DNA of 64,000 bases from Nocardioides sp. zg-1228 (GCF_017086465.1 NZ_CP070961.1:1984001-2048000); one strand, 5' to 3'; numbered from the stretch's first letter, positions 27,515 through 36,314 are shown. Program-made: numbers and translations. The notes: generated from the sequence alone by a model not told the origin.

Positions 27515-29719
27515 TCACCGCGTGAGCACCACCAGCCGCTGCGTCGCACGGGTCATCGCGACGTAGCGGTCGACCGCGCCCGTCACGCCGTCGCCCAGCC
27601 CGTCGGGATCGACCAGCACGACCAGGTCGAACTCGAGGCCCTTGACCAGCTGCGGTGACAGCGAGCGGACGCGCGCCGAGTCGGCGTAGGTCGGATCACC
27701 GACCACGACGGCGGTGCCCTCGGCGTGCTCGGCGAGCCACGCGCCGATGATGGCGTCGCGCTCCTCGACGGGCGCGTGGAGGACCGGGATCCCGCTCTCG
27801 CGGATCGACGTGGGGACGTTGGCCTCCGGGAGCGCGGCCCGGATGACCGGCTCCGCCTCGGCCATCACCTCGGCGGGAGTGCGGTAGTTGACCGTCAGCG
27901 GCGCCACGGTGACCTCGGGCAGACCGACCCGCGCCAGGCGCTCGGCCCACGACTCGCCGAAGCCGTGGCGCGCCTGCGCACGGTCGCCGACGATCGTGAG
28001 GCTGCGCGAGGGGCAGCGCCGCAGCAGCATCGCCCACTCGGCGTCGCTGAGCTCCTGCGCCTCGTCGACCACGATGTGGGCGAACGGACCGGCCAGGCGG
28101 TCCACGTCGGCGTCGGGCAGGGCCGCGTCGTCGACCAGCGCGCTCTGGAGGTCGTCGTGCACGAGCATCGACACCAGCCCCTCGCCGTAGTCGTCGGCAC
28201 CGGACTCGCGGGCGGTCGTGCGGAGGTCGTCGATCACCCCGTCCATCCGCGCCCGCTCGCGTGCCTCGACGACGGCGGTACGACGCCGACGGTTCGAGGC
28301 GTCGGGGTCGCCGAGCCGCAGCCGTGCCGCGTCGAGCAACGGGAGGTCGGCGTCGGTCCAGGCCTCGGGGTCCTCGCGTCGCAGCGCCCGCACCTCGTCG
28401 GGAGCCAGCCACGGCGCGCAGTGGCGCAGGTAGGCCGGCACCGTCCACAGGTCGCCGACGAGGTCGGTGTGCTCGATGAGCGGCCAGGCCCGGTCGAACG
28501 CGTCGCGCAGCCCTGCATGGCGGTCGAGGACGCGGCGCAGGTCGTCGGGGGAGAGGTCGTCGAGATCGTCGGCCGCCTTGTCCACCAGGACCGTCAGCAG
28601 CTCGTCCCACACCTCGTCGCGGGCCAGGTTGTGGGGCGTGCCGGGATCGGAGGAGGCGAACGCCTCCGCCCACTCGGCGGCGGTGATCCGGACGTCCCCC
28701 CACGGGGTCTCGACCAGGTAGGACTCCGCCGGCGGCTCCTCGTACAGCGCGACCGCGGGCTGGATCGCCTCGACCATGCGCCGGTCGCCCTTGAGGGCGG
28801 CGACACGGGGGTCGGGCTCCGGGCCAGACGTCGCCTCGGGCACGAGGTCACCGATCGTGCACGTCTGCACGCCCTCCTCACCCAGGCTCGGCAGCACGTC
28901 GCCGACGTAGACGAGGTAGGGCTGGTGCGGGCCGACGAAGAGCACGCCCCCGCGCCGGTGGCCCAGCCGCGGGTCGGCGTGGAGGAGGTAGGCCGTGCGG
29001 TGCAGCGCGACGACGGTCTTGCCCGTGCCGGGACCGCCGTCGACGACCAGCGCGCCACGTGAGCCGGCCCGGATGATGGCGTCCTGGTCGGCCTGGATCG
29101 TGGCGAGGACGTCGCGCATGCGGGGCGTACGACTGCCGCCCAGCGTCGCGACGAAGGCCGACTGGTCGTCGAGCGCGGCGCCGTGGCGTAGGGCGTCCTC
29201 GGTGAAGGCCTCGTCCCAGTAGTCGACGATCCACCCGCCCGACCAGCGGTAGCGGCGCCGGCTCTCCAGGCCCCGCGGGTGTGCGTGGGTGGCGGCGAAG
29301 AAGGGCTCGGCCGCCGGGGAGCGCCAGTCGACGAGCAGCCGCTGCCCGTCGGCGTCCGCGAGCCCGAGGCGCCCGACGTACGTCGGCTCGTCGCGACCCT
29401 CGTGCACGATCCGGCCCAGGCAGAGGTCGAGGTCGTAGCGGCGCAGCGCGCGCAGGCGTGACGACAGTCGGTGCACCTCCTGGTCGCGCTCGAGGGCGGC
29501 AGTGCCGTGGCGCGCCGGGGCCGCTCGGGCCTCGGCGAGCCTGCCCTCGAGGTCGGCGATCGCCCGCTCGAGCGCGTGGGCGATGCGGGCGAAGTGCGTG
29601 CGGTCGCGGTCGATGAGGTCGGGGTCTGCCTTGGCGGTGAGCGCCTCGGGGAGCGCGAAGGGGAAGGTGTCGGGGAGGGCCTCGGGGAGGGCCTCGTGCG
29701 GGCGTCCTGGTGGCATCAC
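27515..29719 (-). CDS. helR: HelR/HelD-type RNA polymerase-recycling ATPase
   Basis: A 734-aa superfamily-1 helicase-like ATPase. An N-terminal coiled coil (residues ~30-90, the HelD arm) precedes the ATPase core: Walker A GGPGTGKTVVALHRTAYLL, Walker B IVVDEAQELSDAEW, and later motifs VNYRTP, VKGLEFDLVVLVD and YVAMTRATQRL. HelR proteins displace rifamycins from RNA polymerase and recycle stalled enzyme. The divergent upstream region contains a match to the rifamycin-associated element. The start may be GTG 29719 or ATG 29716; there is no ribosome site, and CACACT (complement 29732..29727) would place a leaderless start here. Confidence 0.87.
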   Translation of the reverse strand: MMPPGRPHEALPEALPDTFPFALPEALTAKADPDLIDRDRTHFARIAHALERAIADLEGRLAEARAAPARHGTAALERDQEVHRLSSRLRALRRYDLDLCLGRIVHEGRDEPTYVGRLGLADADGQRLLVDWRSPAAEPFFAATHAHPRGLESRRRYRWSGGWIVDYWDEAFTEDALRHGAALDDQSAFVATLGGSRTPRMRDVLATIQADQDAIIRAGSRGALVVDGGPGTGKTVVALHRTAYLLHADPRLGHRRGGVLFVGPHQPYLVYVGDVLPSLGEEGVQTCTIGDLVPEATSGPEPDPRVAALKGDRRMVEAIQPAVALYEEPPAESYLVETPWGDVRITAAEWAEAFASSDPGTPHNLARDEVWDELLTVLVDKAADDLDDLSPDDLRRVLDRHAGLRDAFDRAWPLIEHTDLVGDLWTVPAYLRHCAPWLAPDEVRALRREDPEAWTDADLPLLDAARLRLGDPDASNRRRRTAVVEARERARMDGVIDDLRTTARESGADDYGEGLVSMLVHDDLQSALVDDAALPDADVDRLAGPFAHIVVDEAQELSDAEWAMLLRRCPSRSLTIVGDRAQARHGFGESWAERLARVGLPEVTVAPLTVNYRTPAEVMAEAEPVIRAALPEANVPTSIRESGIPVLHAPVEERDAIIGAWLAEHAEGTAVVVGDPTYADSARVRSLSPQLVKGLEFDLVVLVDPDGLGDGVTGAVDRYVAMTRATQRLVVLTR

Positions 29720-29743
29720 GCCGTGCAGTGTGGGGGCCGACCG

Positions 29744-29762
29744 GGGTCTTGCGGCAAGGCCC
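29744..29762. promoter_or_regulatory. Rifamycin-associated element (RAE)-like site
   Basis: GGGTCTTGCGGCAAGGCCC matches the published 19-bp RAE, which I recall as GGGGCTTGCGGCAAGGCCC, at 18 of 19 positions. It lies between helR and the divergent hotdog gene. It contains a possible -35 box for each direction: TTGCGG (29749-29754) rightward and TTGCCG (complement 29757..29752) leftward. RAEs are linked to rifamycin-inducible genes including helR. Confidence 0.75.
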
Positions 29763-29777
29763 TCGATGGCCTATACG
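29749..29777 (+). promoter_or_regulatory. Promoter of the hotdog gene, overlapping the RAE
   Basis: TTGCGG (29749-29754), a 17-bp spacer and TATACG (29772-29777) form a plausible vegetative promoter whose -35 box lies inside the RAE-like site. The expected start point, 6-7 bases after the -10 box, coincides with the GTG at 29784. Confidence 0.5.
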
Positions 29778-29783
29778 TTGAGA

Positions 29784-30224
29784 GTGGAGGCAGTCCAGCG
29801 CATCGGCTCGGTCCCGATCCTGGAGGCCATGGGGATCCGTGTCGTCGAGGTCCGCGCGGGGCACGCGGTGGCCGAGCTGCCGCCCGAGCCCAACGTCAAC
29901 CACTTCGGCGTGACCTACGCCGGGTCGCTGTTCAGCGTCGCCGAGATGCTGGGCGGGCTGCTCAGCCTGGCGACCTTCGACCTCGAGGGCGAGCTCGCCG
30001 GCTTCGTGCCACTCGTCAAGGAGTCGACGATCCGCTTCCGTCGCCCGGCGATGGGCGTCGTGCGTGCCACGGCGTCGCTGTCGCAGGAGGAGGCGGCGCG
30101 GGTGCGGGCCGACGCGCTGGCGTCCGGCCGGGGCGAGTTCGTGCTGGAGGCAACGCTCACCGACGCCGTCGGGGAGGTCGTGGCGACGACCGTCGGGACC
30201 TACCAGGTCCGGCGCCTGGGGTGA
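29784..30224 (+). CDS. Hotdog-fold thioesterase family protein
   Basis: A 146-aa hotdog protein of the PaaI/DUF4442-like group: EAMGIRVVEVRAGHAVAELPP, NHFGVTYAGSLFSVAEMLGG with the hotdog helix, then STIRFRRPAMGVVRATASLS. Likely an acyl-CoA thioesterase, or a non-catalytic hotdog protein. I prefer the GTG at 29784 because the predicted promoter would make it leaderless; an ATG at 29766 is possible but would lie between the -35 and -10 boxes. It shares the RAE-like site with helR, suggesting joint induction. LigD-PE follows after 4 bases. Confidence 0.78.
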   Translation: MEAVQRIGSVPILEAMGIRVVEVRAGHAVAELPPEPNVNHFGVTYAGSLFSVAEMLGGLLSLATFDLEGELAGFVPLVKESTIRFRRPAMGVVRATASLSQEEAARVRADALASGRGEFVLEATLTDAVGEVVATTVGTYQVRRLG

Positions 30225-30228
30225 GCCG

Positions 30229-30585
30229 GTGAGGTTCGTGCTGCACGACCACCGGCGCCCGAGCCCGCACTTCGACCTGCGACTCGAGGAGGAGGGCGTG
30301 CTGCGCAGCTGGGCGGTGCCCAAGGGGCTGCCGGACGACAGTCGGCGCGACCGGCTCGCCATCGCGGTGGACGACCACGACCTGGACCACCTCGCCTACG
30401 AGGACGAGCACAAGTCCGTCGCCGACACCGGCACGTGGGAGGAGCACGACCGCGACGGCCGCCGGATCGTGTTCTCCCTGCACGGGCGCGAGGGCGTCCG
30501 CCGCTATGCGCTCATCCACACCGGCGGCACGCAGTGGCTCCTGCACCTGACGCGGGCCCAGCCGGAATCCGTCAACGGGGGTTGA
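30229..30585 (+). CDS. Stand-alone LigD-type 3'-phosphoesterase domain
   Basis: A 118-aa protein equivalent to the phosphoesterase domain of LigD, which trims 3'-phosphate and 3'-ribonucleotide ends in bacterial end joining. The catalytic pattern HX5HXDXR is present (HRRPSPHFDLR) and is followed by the conserved GVLRSWAVPKGLP. No ligase, polymerase or Ku gene is nearby. It starts (GTG) 4 bases after the hotdog stop. Its 3' end overlaps the first palindrome of the next gene's promoter. Confidence 0.82.
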   Translation: MRFVLHDHRRPSPHFDLRLEEEGVLRSWAVPKGLPDDSRRDRLAIAVDDHDLDHLAYEDEHKSVADTGTWEEHDRDGRRIVFSLHGREGVRRYALIHTGGTQWLLHLTRAQPESVNGG

Positions 30586-30614
30586 CATCTCGGCGCAGGT
30601 CAACAATAGTTGAC
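30571..30614 (+). promoter_or_regulatory. Promoter with two identical-arm operators upstream of a tiny HTH gene
   Basis: GTCAAC-N4-GTTGAC occurs twice, at 30571-30586 and 30599-30614, with centres 28 bp apart. The first contains the perfect -35 box TTGACA (30582-30587); after a 17-bp spacer the second contains the -10 box AATAGT (30605-30610). The expected start point is the ATG at 30617, so the gene is probably leaderless. Binding to both palindromes would cover the whole promoter. Confidence 0.68.
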
Positions 30615-30616
30615 GG

Positions 30617-30826
30617 ATGAGGACGGCCATCGACGCCGAAGAGCCGGGGGAGCGCGGTCCGCTCGACGAGCTGGTGCGCATCGCCCGCGCCAAGCACGAG
30701 CTGGCCGCCGCCGAGGCCGTCGCGGTGCGGCGCGCTCGCGTCCAGGGGTTCACCTGGGCCGAGATCGGCACGCTGCTGGGCGTGAGCAAGCAGGCGATGC
30801 ACAAGAAGTACGGCAGGTCCGCCTGA
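30617..30826 (+). CDS. Small helix-turn-helix protein (69 aa)
   Basis: A 69-aa protein: an N-terminal helix rich in Ala/Glu (DELVRIARAKHELAAAEAVA) and a C-terminal helix-turn-helix (GFTWAEIGTLLGVSKQAMHK). Such mini-HTH proteins are frequent in actinobacteria and uncharacterised. The paired palindromes in its promoter strongly suggest it binds its own control region. No partner gene is evident; the following operon has a different operator. Confidence 0.72.
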   Translation: MRTAIDAEEPGERGPLDELVRIARAKHELAAAEAVAVRRARVQGFTWAEIGTLLGVSKQAMHKKYGRSA

Positions 30827-30887
30827 CGCCTGCACGCGAGCCCGGCATCCGTTGACCAGCCCCCGGGGCCGGTGTTAGAACAAGGAT

Positions 30888-30907
30888 CGTATACAAAACT
30901 GTATACG
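30888..30907. promoter_or_regulatory. GntR-type operator of the peptide-transport operon
   Basis: CGTATAC-AAAACT-GTATACG is a perfect inverted repeat around an AT-rich spacer, of the kind bound by FCD-type GntR repressors. It lies about 38 bases before the first gene of the operon, whose sixth gene encodes an FCD GntR protein. TTGACC (30852-30857) and TTAGAA (30875-30880), 17 bp apart, would start transcription at the edge of the operator. Confidence 0.65.
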
Positions 30908-30944
30908 CCAGTCCGCGTGACCACACCCTCTCGGGAGACTCACC

Positions 30945-32654
30945 GTGACGTCCAGGCAGACTCGGATGCCGCACCACCGTCCACCCCCCTCTCCGCGACG
31001 GGCCACCCGCCCCGGACCGCTCCTGCGCCGGCCCTGGGCCGCGCCCGTCCTGGCCGTCGTCGTCGCGGTGCTGCTGTCCGCGTGCTACGCCGTGCAGCCG
31101 CGCGGCGAGACGCCCGAGCGCAAGGACGTGTCGAGCGTCCCGGCCGAGGGCGTGTCGCTGGCCGACGGCGGCGACCTGGTGATGGGCCTCTCGGCCGATC
31201 CCGACGTGCTCGACCCGACCACGTCCTCGTCGCTCTACACGCGCTACGTGATGAGCTCGATCTGCGAGAAGCTCTACGACATCGACGCCCAGGGGCGCAT
31301 CGTGCCCCAGCTCGCCACCGAGCTCCCCGAGCTCGACGACGGCGGCCGCACCGTGCGGATCCCGCTGCGGCAGGGCGTCACCTTCGCCGACGGGACGCCG
31401 TTCGACGCCGAGGCGGTGCAGCGCACCCTCGAGCGCCACCTCGAGAAGGAGGACTCGGCGCGCGCGGCCGAGATGGGGCCGGTCGAGAGCGTCGTCGCCG
31501 TCGACGACAGCACCGTCGAGCTGAGGTACGCGACGCCGTTCGCGCCCGTCACCGCGTCGCTGGCCGACCGAGCGGGCATGATCTTGAGCCCGCGCGCCCT
31601 CGACGACCTCGGTGACGACTTCGGCACCTCGCCGGTGTGCGTGGGTCCGTTCCGGTTCGTCGAGCGGGTGCCGGCGACGTCGATCGTGGTGGAGCGCGAC
31701 CCGGAGTACTACGCAGCCGACGAGGTGCACCTCGACACGATCACCTACCGCATCATGACCGACGCCAACATCCGCGCCGCCAACCTGCAGTCCGGCGACG
31801 TGCACGTGATCGACACCGTCTCGCCGACCACGATCGAGACCCTCGAGCGCGAGCCGGGCATCGGGCTGCTGCAGACCGGCTCGCTGGGCTACCAGGGCAT
31901 CACGTTCAACCTCGGCAACACCGACGGCGTCGGCACGCCCCCGGGCACGATCGACACCCCGGTCGCCAGCGATCCCCGGGTGCGCGCGGCGTTCGAGCTC
32001 TCGCTCGACCGGGAGGCCTTGGTCAACTCGGTGTTCGACAACTGGTTCGAGCCGGCCTGCTCGCCGATCTCGCCGGACACGGTCTATGCCACCGAGGCCA
32101 GCAACGAGTGCCCGCCCTTCGACCCCGAGCGGGCCCGCGACCTGCTCGACGAGGCCGGCGTCGACACCCCGGTCGAGCTCACCATGAAGGTCTCCAACAC
32201 CCCCGACACGCTCCGACTGGCGCAGGCGATCCAGGGCAGCGTCTCGGCCGGCGGGTTCGACATCGAGCTCGAGCCGGTCGAGTACACGACGCTGCTCGAC
32301 GACCAGACCGGCGGCGACTTCGAGATCCTGCAGCTCGGCTGGTCGGGCCGCATCGACCCGCACGGCAACATGTTCTCCTTCCTCTCCACCGGCCAGGCCA
32401 ACAACTACTCCGGATTCAGCGACGAGCGCGTCGATGCGCTCCTCGAGCGGGCGGCCGGGGAGGTCGACACCGGCCGGCGCGCCGACCTCTACGGGCAGGT
32501 GGTCACCCTCGTGCACGAGGTCGACCCGATCGTCTACCTCTACCGCCAGCGCAACCTCACCGGCTACTCCGAGGACGTCGCCGGCGTCAGCACGTACGGC
32601 GACGGGGTGGTGCGGCTGAGCCGCGCGGCGTTCGTCACGGACGGGGGCTCGTGA
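30945..32654 (+). CDS. ABC transporter substrate-binding lipoprotein (dipeptide/oligopeptide type)
   Basis: A 569-aa SBP_bac_5 family lipoprotein. A long basic N-terminus precedes a hydrophobic stretch and lipobox LLSACY. The mature part has the family blocks DPDVLDPTTSSSLYTRYV, VRIPLRQGVTFADGTPFDAEAV and AFELSLDREALVNSVF. It should deliver peptides or similar solutes to the two permeases encoded downstream. First gene of the operon, directly after the GntR-type operator; the stop overlaps the next start. Confidence 0.9.
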   Translation: MTSRQTRMPHHRPPPSPRRATRPGPLLRRPWAAPVLAVVVAVLLSACYAVQPRGETPERKDVSSVPAEGVSLADGGDLVMGLSADPDVLDPTTSSSLYTRYVMSSICEKLYDIDAQGRIVPQLATELPELDDGGRTVRIPLRQGVTFADGTPFDAEAVQRTLERHLEKEDSARAAEMGPVESVVAVDDSTVELRYATPFAPVTASLADRAGMILSPRALDDLGDDFGTSPVCVGPFRFVERVPATSIVVERDPEYYAADEVHLDTITYRIMTDANIRAANLQSGDVHVIDTVSPTTIETLEREPGIGLLQTGSLGYQGITFNLGNTDGVGTPPGTIDTPVASDPRVRAAFELSLDREALVNSVFDNWFEPACSPISPDTVYATEASNECPPFDPERARDLLDEAGVDTPVELTMKVSNTPDTLRLAQAIQGSVSAGGFDIELEPVEYTTLLDDQTGGDFEILQLGWSGRIDPHGNMFSFLSTGQANNYSGFSDERVDALLERAAGEVDTGRRADLYGQVVTLVHEVDPIVYLYRQRNLTGYSEDVAGVSTYGDGVVRLSRAAFVTDGGS

Positions 32655-33610
32655 TGGTGCGCTACCTGCTCGGGCGCCTGGCACAGGCGGTCGTCACCAT
32701 GTTCCTCGCCTCCGTCGTGGTGTTCTGGGGCGTACGGGCGCTGCCGGGGGATCCCGCCCTGGCCGCCGCGGGGGAGGAGGCCGACCCGGCCACGCTGGCG
32801 GCGGTGCGCGCCGAGCTCGGCCTCGACGACTCGCTGCTCGTGCAGTACGGCACGTTCGTGAAGAACCTGCTGCAGGGCGACCTCGGCACCTCGATCGCCA
32901 CGGGCATCCCGGTCACCGACCTCCTCGGCACGACGCTGCCGGTCACGCTGTGGCTCAGCCTCTACGCCGTCGTGGTGGCCGTCGTGGTGGGGGTCGGCGC
33001 CGGGGTCGCGGCCGCGGTGCACCGGGGTCGCTGGCCGGAGTGGCTGGCCAACGGCTTCACCCTCGTGGGCCTGTCGGTGCCGAGCTTCTGGCTCGGCATC
33101 CTGGCGATCCTCTACCTGGCGGTGGGGCTGCGCTGGTTCCCGGCGTCCGGCTACGTGCCGGTCAGCGAGGAGCCGCTGCGGGGTCTCTACTGCCTGACGC
33201 TGCCGGCGCTCGTGCTCGGCACCGCGCTGGCCGCCGTCATCATGCGCCAGACCCGCTCGTCGATGCTCGACACGCTCTCCGCCGACTACGTACGCACGGC
33301 GCGCGCCAAGGGGATGCCCGGGCGCAGCGTGCTGACCCGGTTCGCCCTGCGCAACTCGCTCATCGTCGTCGTCACCATCATCGGCCTGCAGCTCGGCGGG
33401 CTGGTGTCCGGAGCCGTGGTGACCGAGCGGATCTTCGGGCTGCCGGGCTTCGGCAAGCTCACCCTCGACAGCGTCTTCACCCGCGACTACCCGGTGATCC
33501 AGGCGGTCGTGCTGGTCACCACGTTCGCCTACATCGTCATCAACCTGGCGATCGACGTCCTCTACTCGGTCATCGATCCCCGGATCCGCGTGGCAGGAGG
33601 GGCCCGATGA
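32654..33610 (+). CDS. ABC transporter permease (DppB type)
   Basis: A 318-aa inner-membrane permease of the dipeptide/oligopeptide/nickel family, first subunit. It begins MVRYLLGRLAQAVVTMFLASVVVFWGVRALPGDP, the usual DppB opening, and has the cytoplasmic coupling loop DYVRTARAKGMPGRSVLTRFALRNS. The ATG shares its A with the preceding stop codon, and its stop overlaps the dppC-like gene. Confidence 0.92.
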   Translation: MVRYLLGRLAQAVVTMFLASVVVFWGVRALPGDPALAAAGEEADPATLAAVRAELGLDDSLLVQYGTFVKNLLQGDLGTSIATGIPVTDLLGTTLPVTLWLSLYAVVVAVVVGVGAGVAAAVHRGRWPEWLANGFTLVGLSVPSFWLGILAILYLAVGLRWFPASGYVPVSEEPLRGLYCLTLPALVLGTALAAVIMRQTRSSMLDTLSADYVRTARAKGMPGRSVLTRFALRNSLIVVVTIIGLQLGGLVSGAVVTERIFGLPGFGKLTLDSVFTRDYPVIQAVVLVTTFAYIVINLAIDVLYSVIDPRIRVAGGAR

Positions 33611-34494
33611 GCGAGGCCACACCCGTCGTCACCGTCGACGACATCGACCTCGGGCAGCAGCGCGGCCAGGTGCTGCGCCAGCTGGCGCGCAACCCGCTCG
33701 GCCTCGTGGGCGGGGCGCTGCTCCTGCTGGTCGTGCTGACCGCGGTGCTGGCGCCCCTGATCGCGCCCTACCCGCCGGAGGAGGTGCACTTCGACCTCCC
33801 GTTCCAGCGCGCCTTCACCGACGGCTTCCTGTTCGGCACCGACGACCTCGGCCGCGACATCCTCTCGCGCATCGTCTACGGCACCCGGGTCTCCCTGCTG
33901 GTGGGCGCGCTCAGCGTGCTCCTCGCGGTGGTGGTCGGCACCCCGCTCGGGCTGCTGGCCGGCTACGTGCGCTGGGCCGACGTGGTGGTCTCGCGGTTCA
34001 CCGACCTCACGCTGGCCTTCCCGTTCCTCATCGTCGCCGTCGGGCTCGCCGCCATCAACGGACCCAGCGTCTACAACGCCGCGATCGCGCTGGGCATCGC
34101 CCAGGTGCCCACCATGGTGCGGGTGGTGCGGGCCGAGACGCTGCGCGTGAAGGAGCGCGAGTTCGTGCTCGCGGCCCGCGCCCTCGACGCCTCCGGGGCC
34201 CGGATCCTGGGGCAGCACGTGCTGCCCAACGCGGCGTCGGCGTTGATCGTCCAGGCCACCGTCATCATGCCGGTCGCCGTGATCGGCGAGGCGCTGCTGT
34301 CGTTCCTGGGCCTCGGCATCCAGCCGCCCACCCCGAGCCTGGGCATCATGCTCTCCGACGCACAGCAGTACATCTTCCGCGCGCCGGCCGCGGCGATCTT
34401 CCCGGGCCTCACGATCGCCGTGATCTGCCTGGGCTTCAACCTGTTCGGCGACGCCCTGCGCGACGCCCTCGACCCCACCACCCGGAGGCGCTGA
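33607..34494 (+). CDS. ABC transporter permease (DppC type)
   Basis: The 295-aa second permease subunit: an N-terminal cytoplasmic stretch, LLLLVVLTAVLAPLIAPYPP, the family block FGTDDLGRDILSRIVYGTRVSL, and the coupling loop REFVLAARALDASGARILGQHVLPN. Overlaps both neighbours by 1-4 bases, which indicates coordinated expression with the substrate-binding protein and ATPase. Confidence 0.92.
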   Translation: MSEATPVVTVDDIDLGQQRGQVLRQLARNPLGLVGGALLLLVVLTAVLAPLIAPYPPEEVHFDLPFQRAFTDGFLFGTDDLGRDILSRIVYGTRVSLLVGALSVLLAVVVGTPLGLLAGYVRWADVVVSRFTDLTLAFPFLIVAVGLAAINGPSVYNAAIALGIAQVPTMVRVVRAETLRVKEREFVLAARALDASGARILGQHVLPNAASALIVQATVIMPVAVIGEALLSFLGLGIQPPTPSLGIMLSDAQQYIFRAPAAAIFPGLTIAVICLGFNLFGDALRDALDPTTRRR

Positions 34495-36314
34495 TGACGG
34501 CCGACCCCGGCGCCTTCGTGGCGCCCCCCGAGCACACCACGAGGCCCACGCTGCGGGGCAGGTTCGGCATGTGCGCGTCCACCCACTGGGTCGCGAGCGC
34601 GGTCGCGCAGTCCGTGCTCGAGCGCGGCGGCAACGCCTTCGACGCGGCGGTGGCGGGCGGCTTCGTGCTCCACGTGGTCGAGCCGCACCTCAACGGCCCC
34701 GGCGGCGACATGACCGGCCTGTTCGCCACCGCTGACGACCCCAGGCCGCGGGTGCTGGTGGGCCAGGGTCCGGCCCCGGCCGGCGCGAGCATCGAGCACT
34801 ACCGGGCCGAGGGCCTCGACCTCGTGCCCGGCACGGGTGCGTTGGCCGCGGCGGTGCCGGGCGCCGTCGACGCGTGGCTGCTGCTCCTGCGCGACCACGG
34901 CACCTGGGAGCTCGCCGACGTCCTCGCGCCGGCGATCGAGTACGCCGAGGAGGGGCACCAGATCTCCGCGCGCGCGGCGCAGACGGTGACCGCCACCGCC
35001 GGGCTGTTCCGCGAGCACTGGCCCACCTCGGCCGACCTCTGGCTGCCGGAGGGACGACCGCCCGGCGCCGGCGACGTCGTCCGGCTGACGGCGTACGCCA
35101 CCACCCTGCGCCGACTGGTCGGTGCGGGCGCGGGCGCGCGCGACCGCGCGGGCCGCATCGAGGCGGCCCGTGATGCGTGGGGGAGCGGGTTCGTGGCCGA
35201 GGCGGTCGAGGCGTTCGTCGCGACCCCGCACCGCCACAGCGACGGCGCCGACCACGCCGGTGTGCTCGCCCGCGCCGACATGGCCGGCTGGCGCGCCGGC
35301 TACGAGGAGCCGGCGACCCTCGACGTCCACGGCGTCACGGTCTGCAAGACCGGCGCCTGGGGCCAGGGCCCGGTGCTGCTGCAGGCGCTCGCGATCCTCG
35401 CCGGCTTCGCCGACGACGAGGTCGACCCGTCCACCGGCGCCGGCGCCCACCGGGTGCTGGAGGCGCTCAAGCTCGCGCTGGCCGACCGCGACGCCCACTA
35501 CGGCGACCCCGCGGACGGCCCCGGCGTGCCCCTCGACGTGCTGCTCTCGCCTGCCTACGCGGCCGAGCGCCGCGCGCTCATCGGCGAGGCGGCCTCCCAC
35601 GACTACCGGCCGGGCGACGTGGGCTCCACAGCGGTCTACCTGCCGCCCCTGCTCACCGAGGCGCCCGACGACTCCGCCGACGCCGCCGTGGGGGAGCCGA
35701 CCGTCGGCGCGGTGGGGGACGTACGACGCGGTGACACCTGCCACCTCGACGTCGTCGACCGGTGGGGCAACCTCGTCTCCGCGACGCCCTCCGGCGGCTG
35801 GCTGCAGTCCTCGCCCACGATCCCCGAGCTGGGGTTCTGCCTCGGCACCCGGCTGCAGATGACCTGGCTCGACGAGCGGGCACCGTCGGCGCTGCGCCCG
35901 GGCCGGCTCCCGCGCACGACCCTGAGCCCCACGCTCGTGCTGCGCGACGGCCGGCCGTGGTGCGCGCTCGGCACCCCCGGCGGCGACCAGCAGGACCAGT
36001 GGCAGCTGCTCTACCTGCTGCGGGTGCTGCGCGGTGGCTACTCGCCGCAGCAGGCGATCGACGCCCCCGCGCTCCACACCACCTCGATGCCCGGCTCGTT
36101 CTGGCCGCGCACCTGGACCCCGGGCGGCGCGGTCGTGGAGGACCGCCTCGGCGAGGAGGTCATCGCCGACCTCGAGCGGCGCGGACACGTGGTCACCCGC
36201 GCCGGCGACTGGTCGCTCGGCCGGCTCTCCGCCGTCGCGCGCGACCCGGCCACCGGCCTCCTGGAGGCCGCCGCCAACCCGAGAGGGGAGCAGGGCTATG
36301 CCGTCGGACGCTGA
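34494..36314 (+). CDS. Gamma-glutamyltransferase family Ntn-hydrolase, cytosolic
   Basis: A 606-aa GGT-family proenzyme expected to self-cleave before Thr415 in RRGDTCHLDVVDRWGNLVSAT. The N-terminal HWVASAVAQSVLERGGNAFDAAVAGGF and the glycine loop ALGTPGGDQQDQ also fit the family. No signal peptide is present, unlike most bacterial GGTs, so it should act inside the cell on imported substrate. Its position between permease and ATPase genes suggests that the transporter carries gamma-glutamyl compounds or related amides (inference). Other GGT-family activities, such as cephalosporin acylase-like amidase, are possible. Confidence 0.87.
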   Translation: MTADPGAFVAPPEHTTRPTLRGRFGMCASTHWVASAVAQSVLERGGNAFDAAVAGGFVLHVVEPHLNGPGGDMTGLFATADDPRPRVLVGQGPAPAGASIEHYRAEGLDLVPGTGALAAAVPGAVDAWLLLLRDHGTWELADVLAPAIEYAEEGHQISARAAQTVTATAGLFREHWPTSADLWLPEGRPPGAGDVVRLTAYATTLRRLVGAGAGARDRAGRIEAARDAWGSGFVAEAVEAFVATPHRHSDGADHAGVLARADMAGWRAGYEEPATLDVHGVTVCKTGAWGQGPVLLQALAILAGFADDEVDPSTGAGAHRVLEALKLALADRDAHYGDPADGPGVPLDVLLSPAYAAERRALIGEAASHDYRPGDVGSTAVYLPPLLTEAPDDSADAAVGEPTVGAVGDVRRGDTCHLDVVDRWGNLVSATPSGGWLQSSPTIPELGFCLGTRLQMTWLDERAPSALRPGRLPRTTLSPTLVLRDGRPWCALGTPGGDQQDQWQLLYLLRVLRGGYSPQQAIDAPALHTTSMPGSFWPRTWTPGGAVVEDRLGEEVIADLERRGHVVTRAGDWSLGRLSAVARDPATGLLEAAANPRGEQGYAVGR

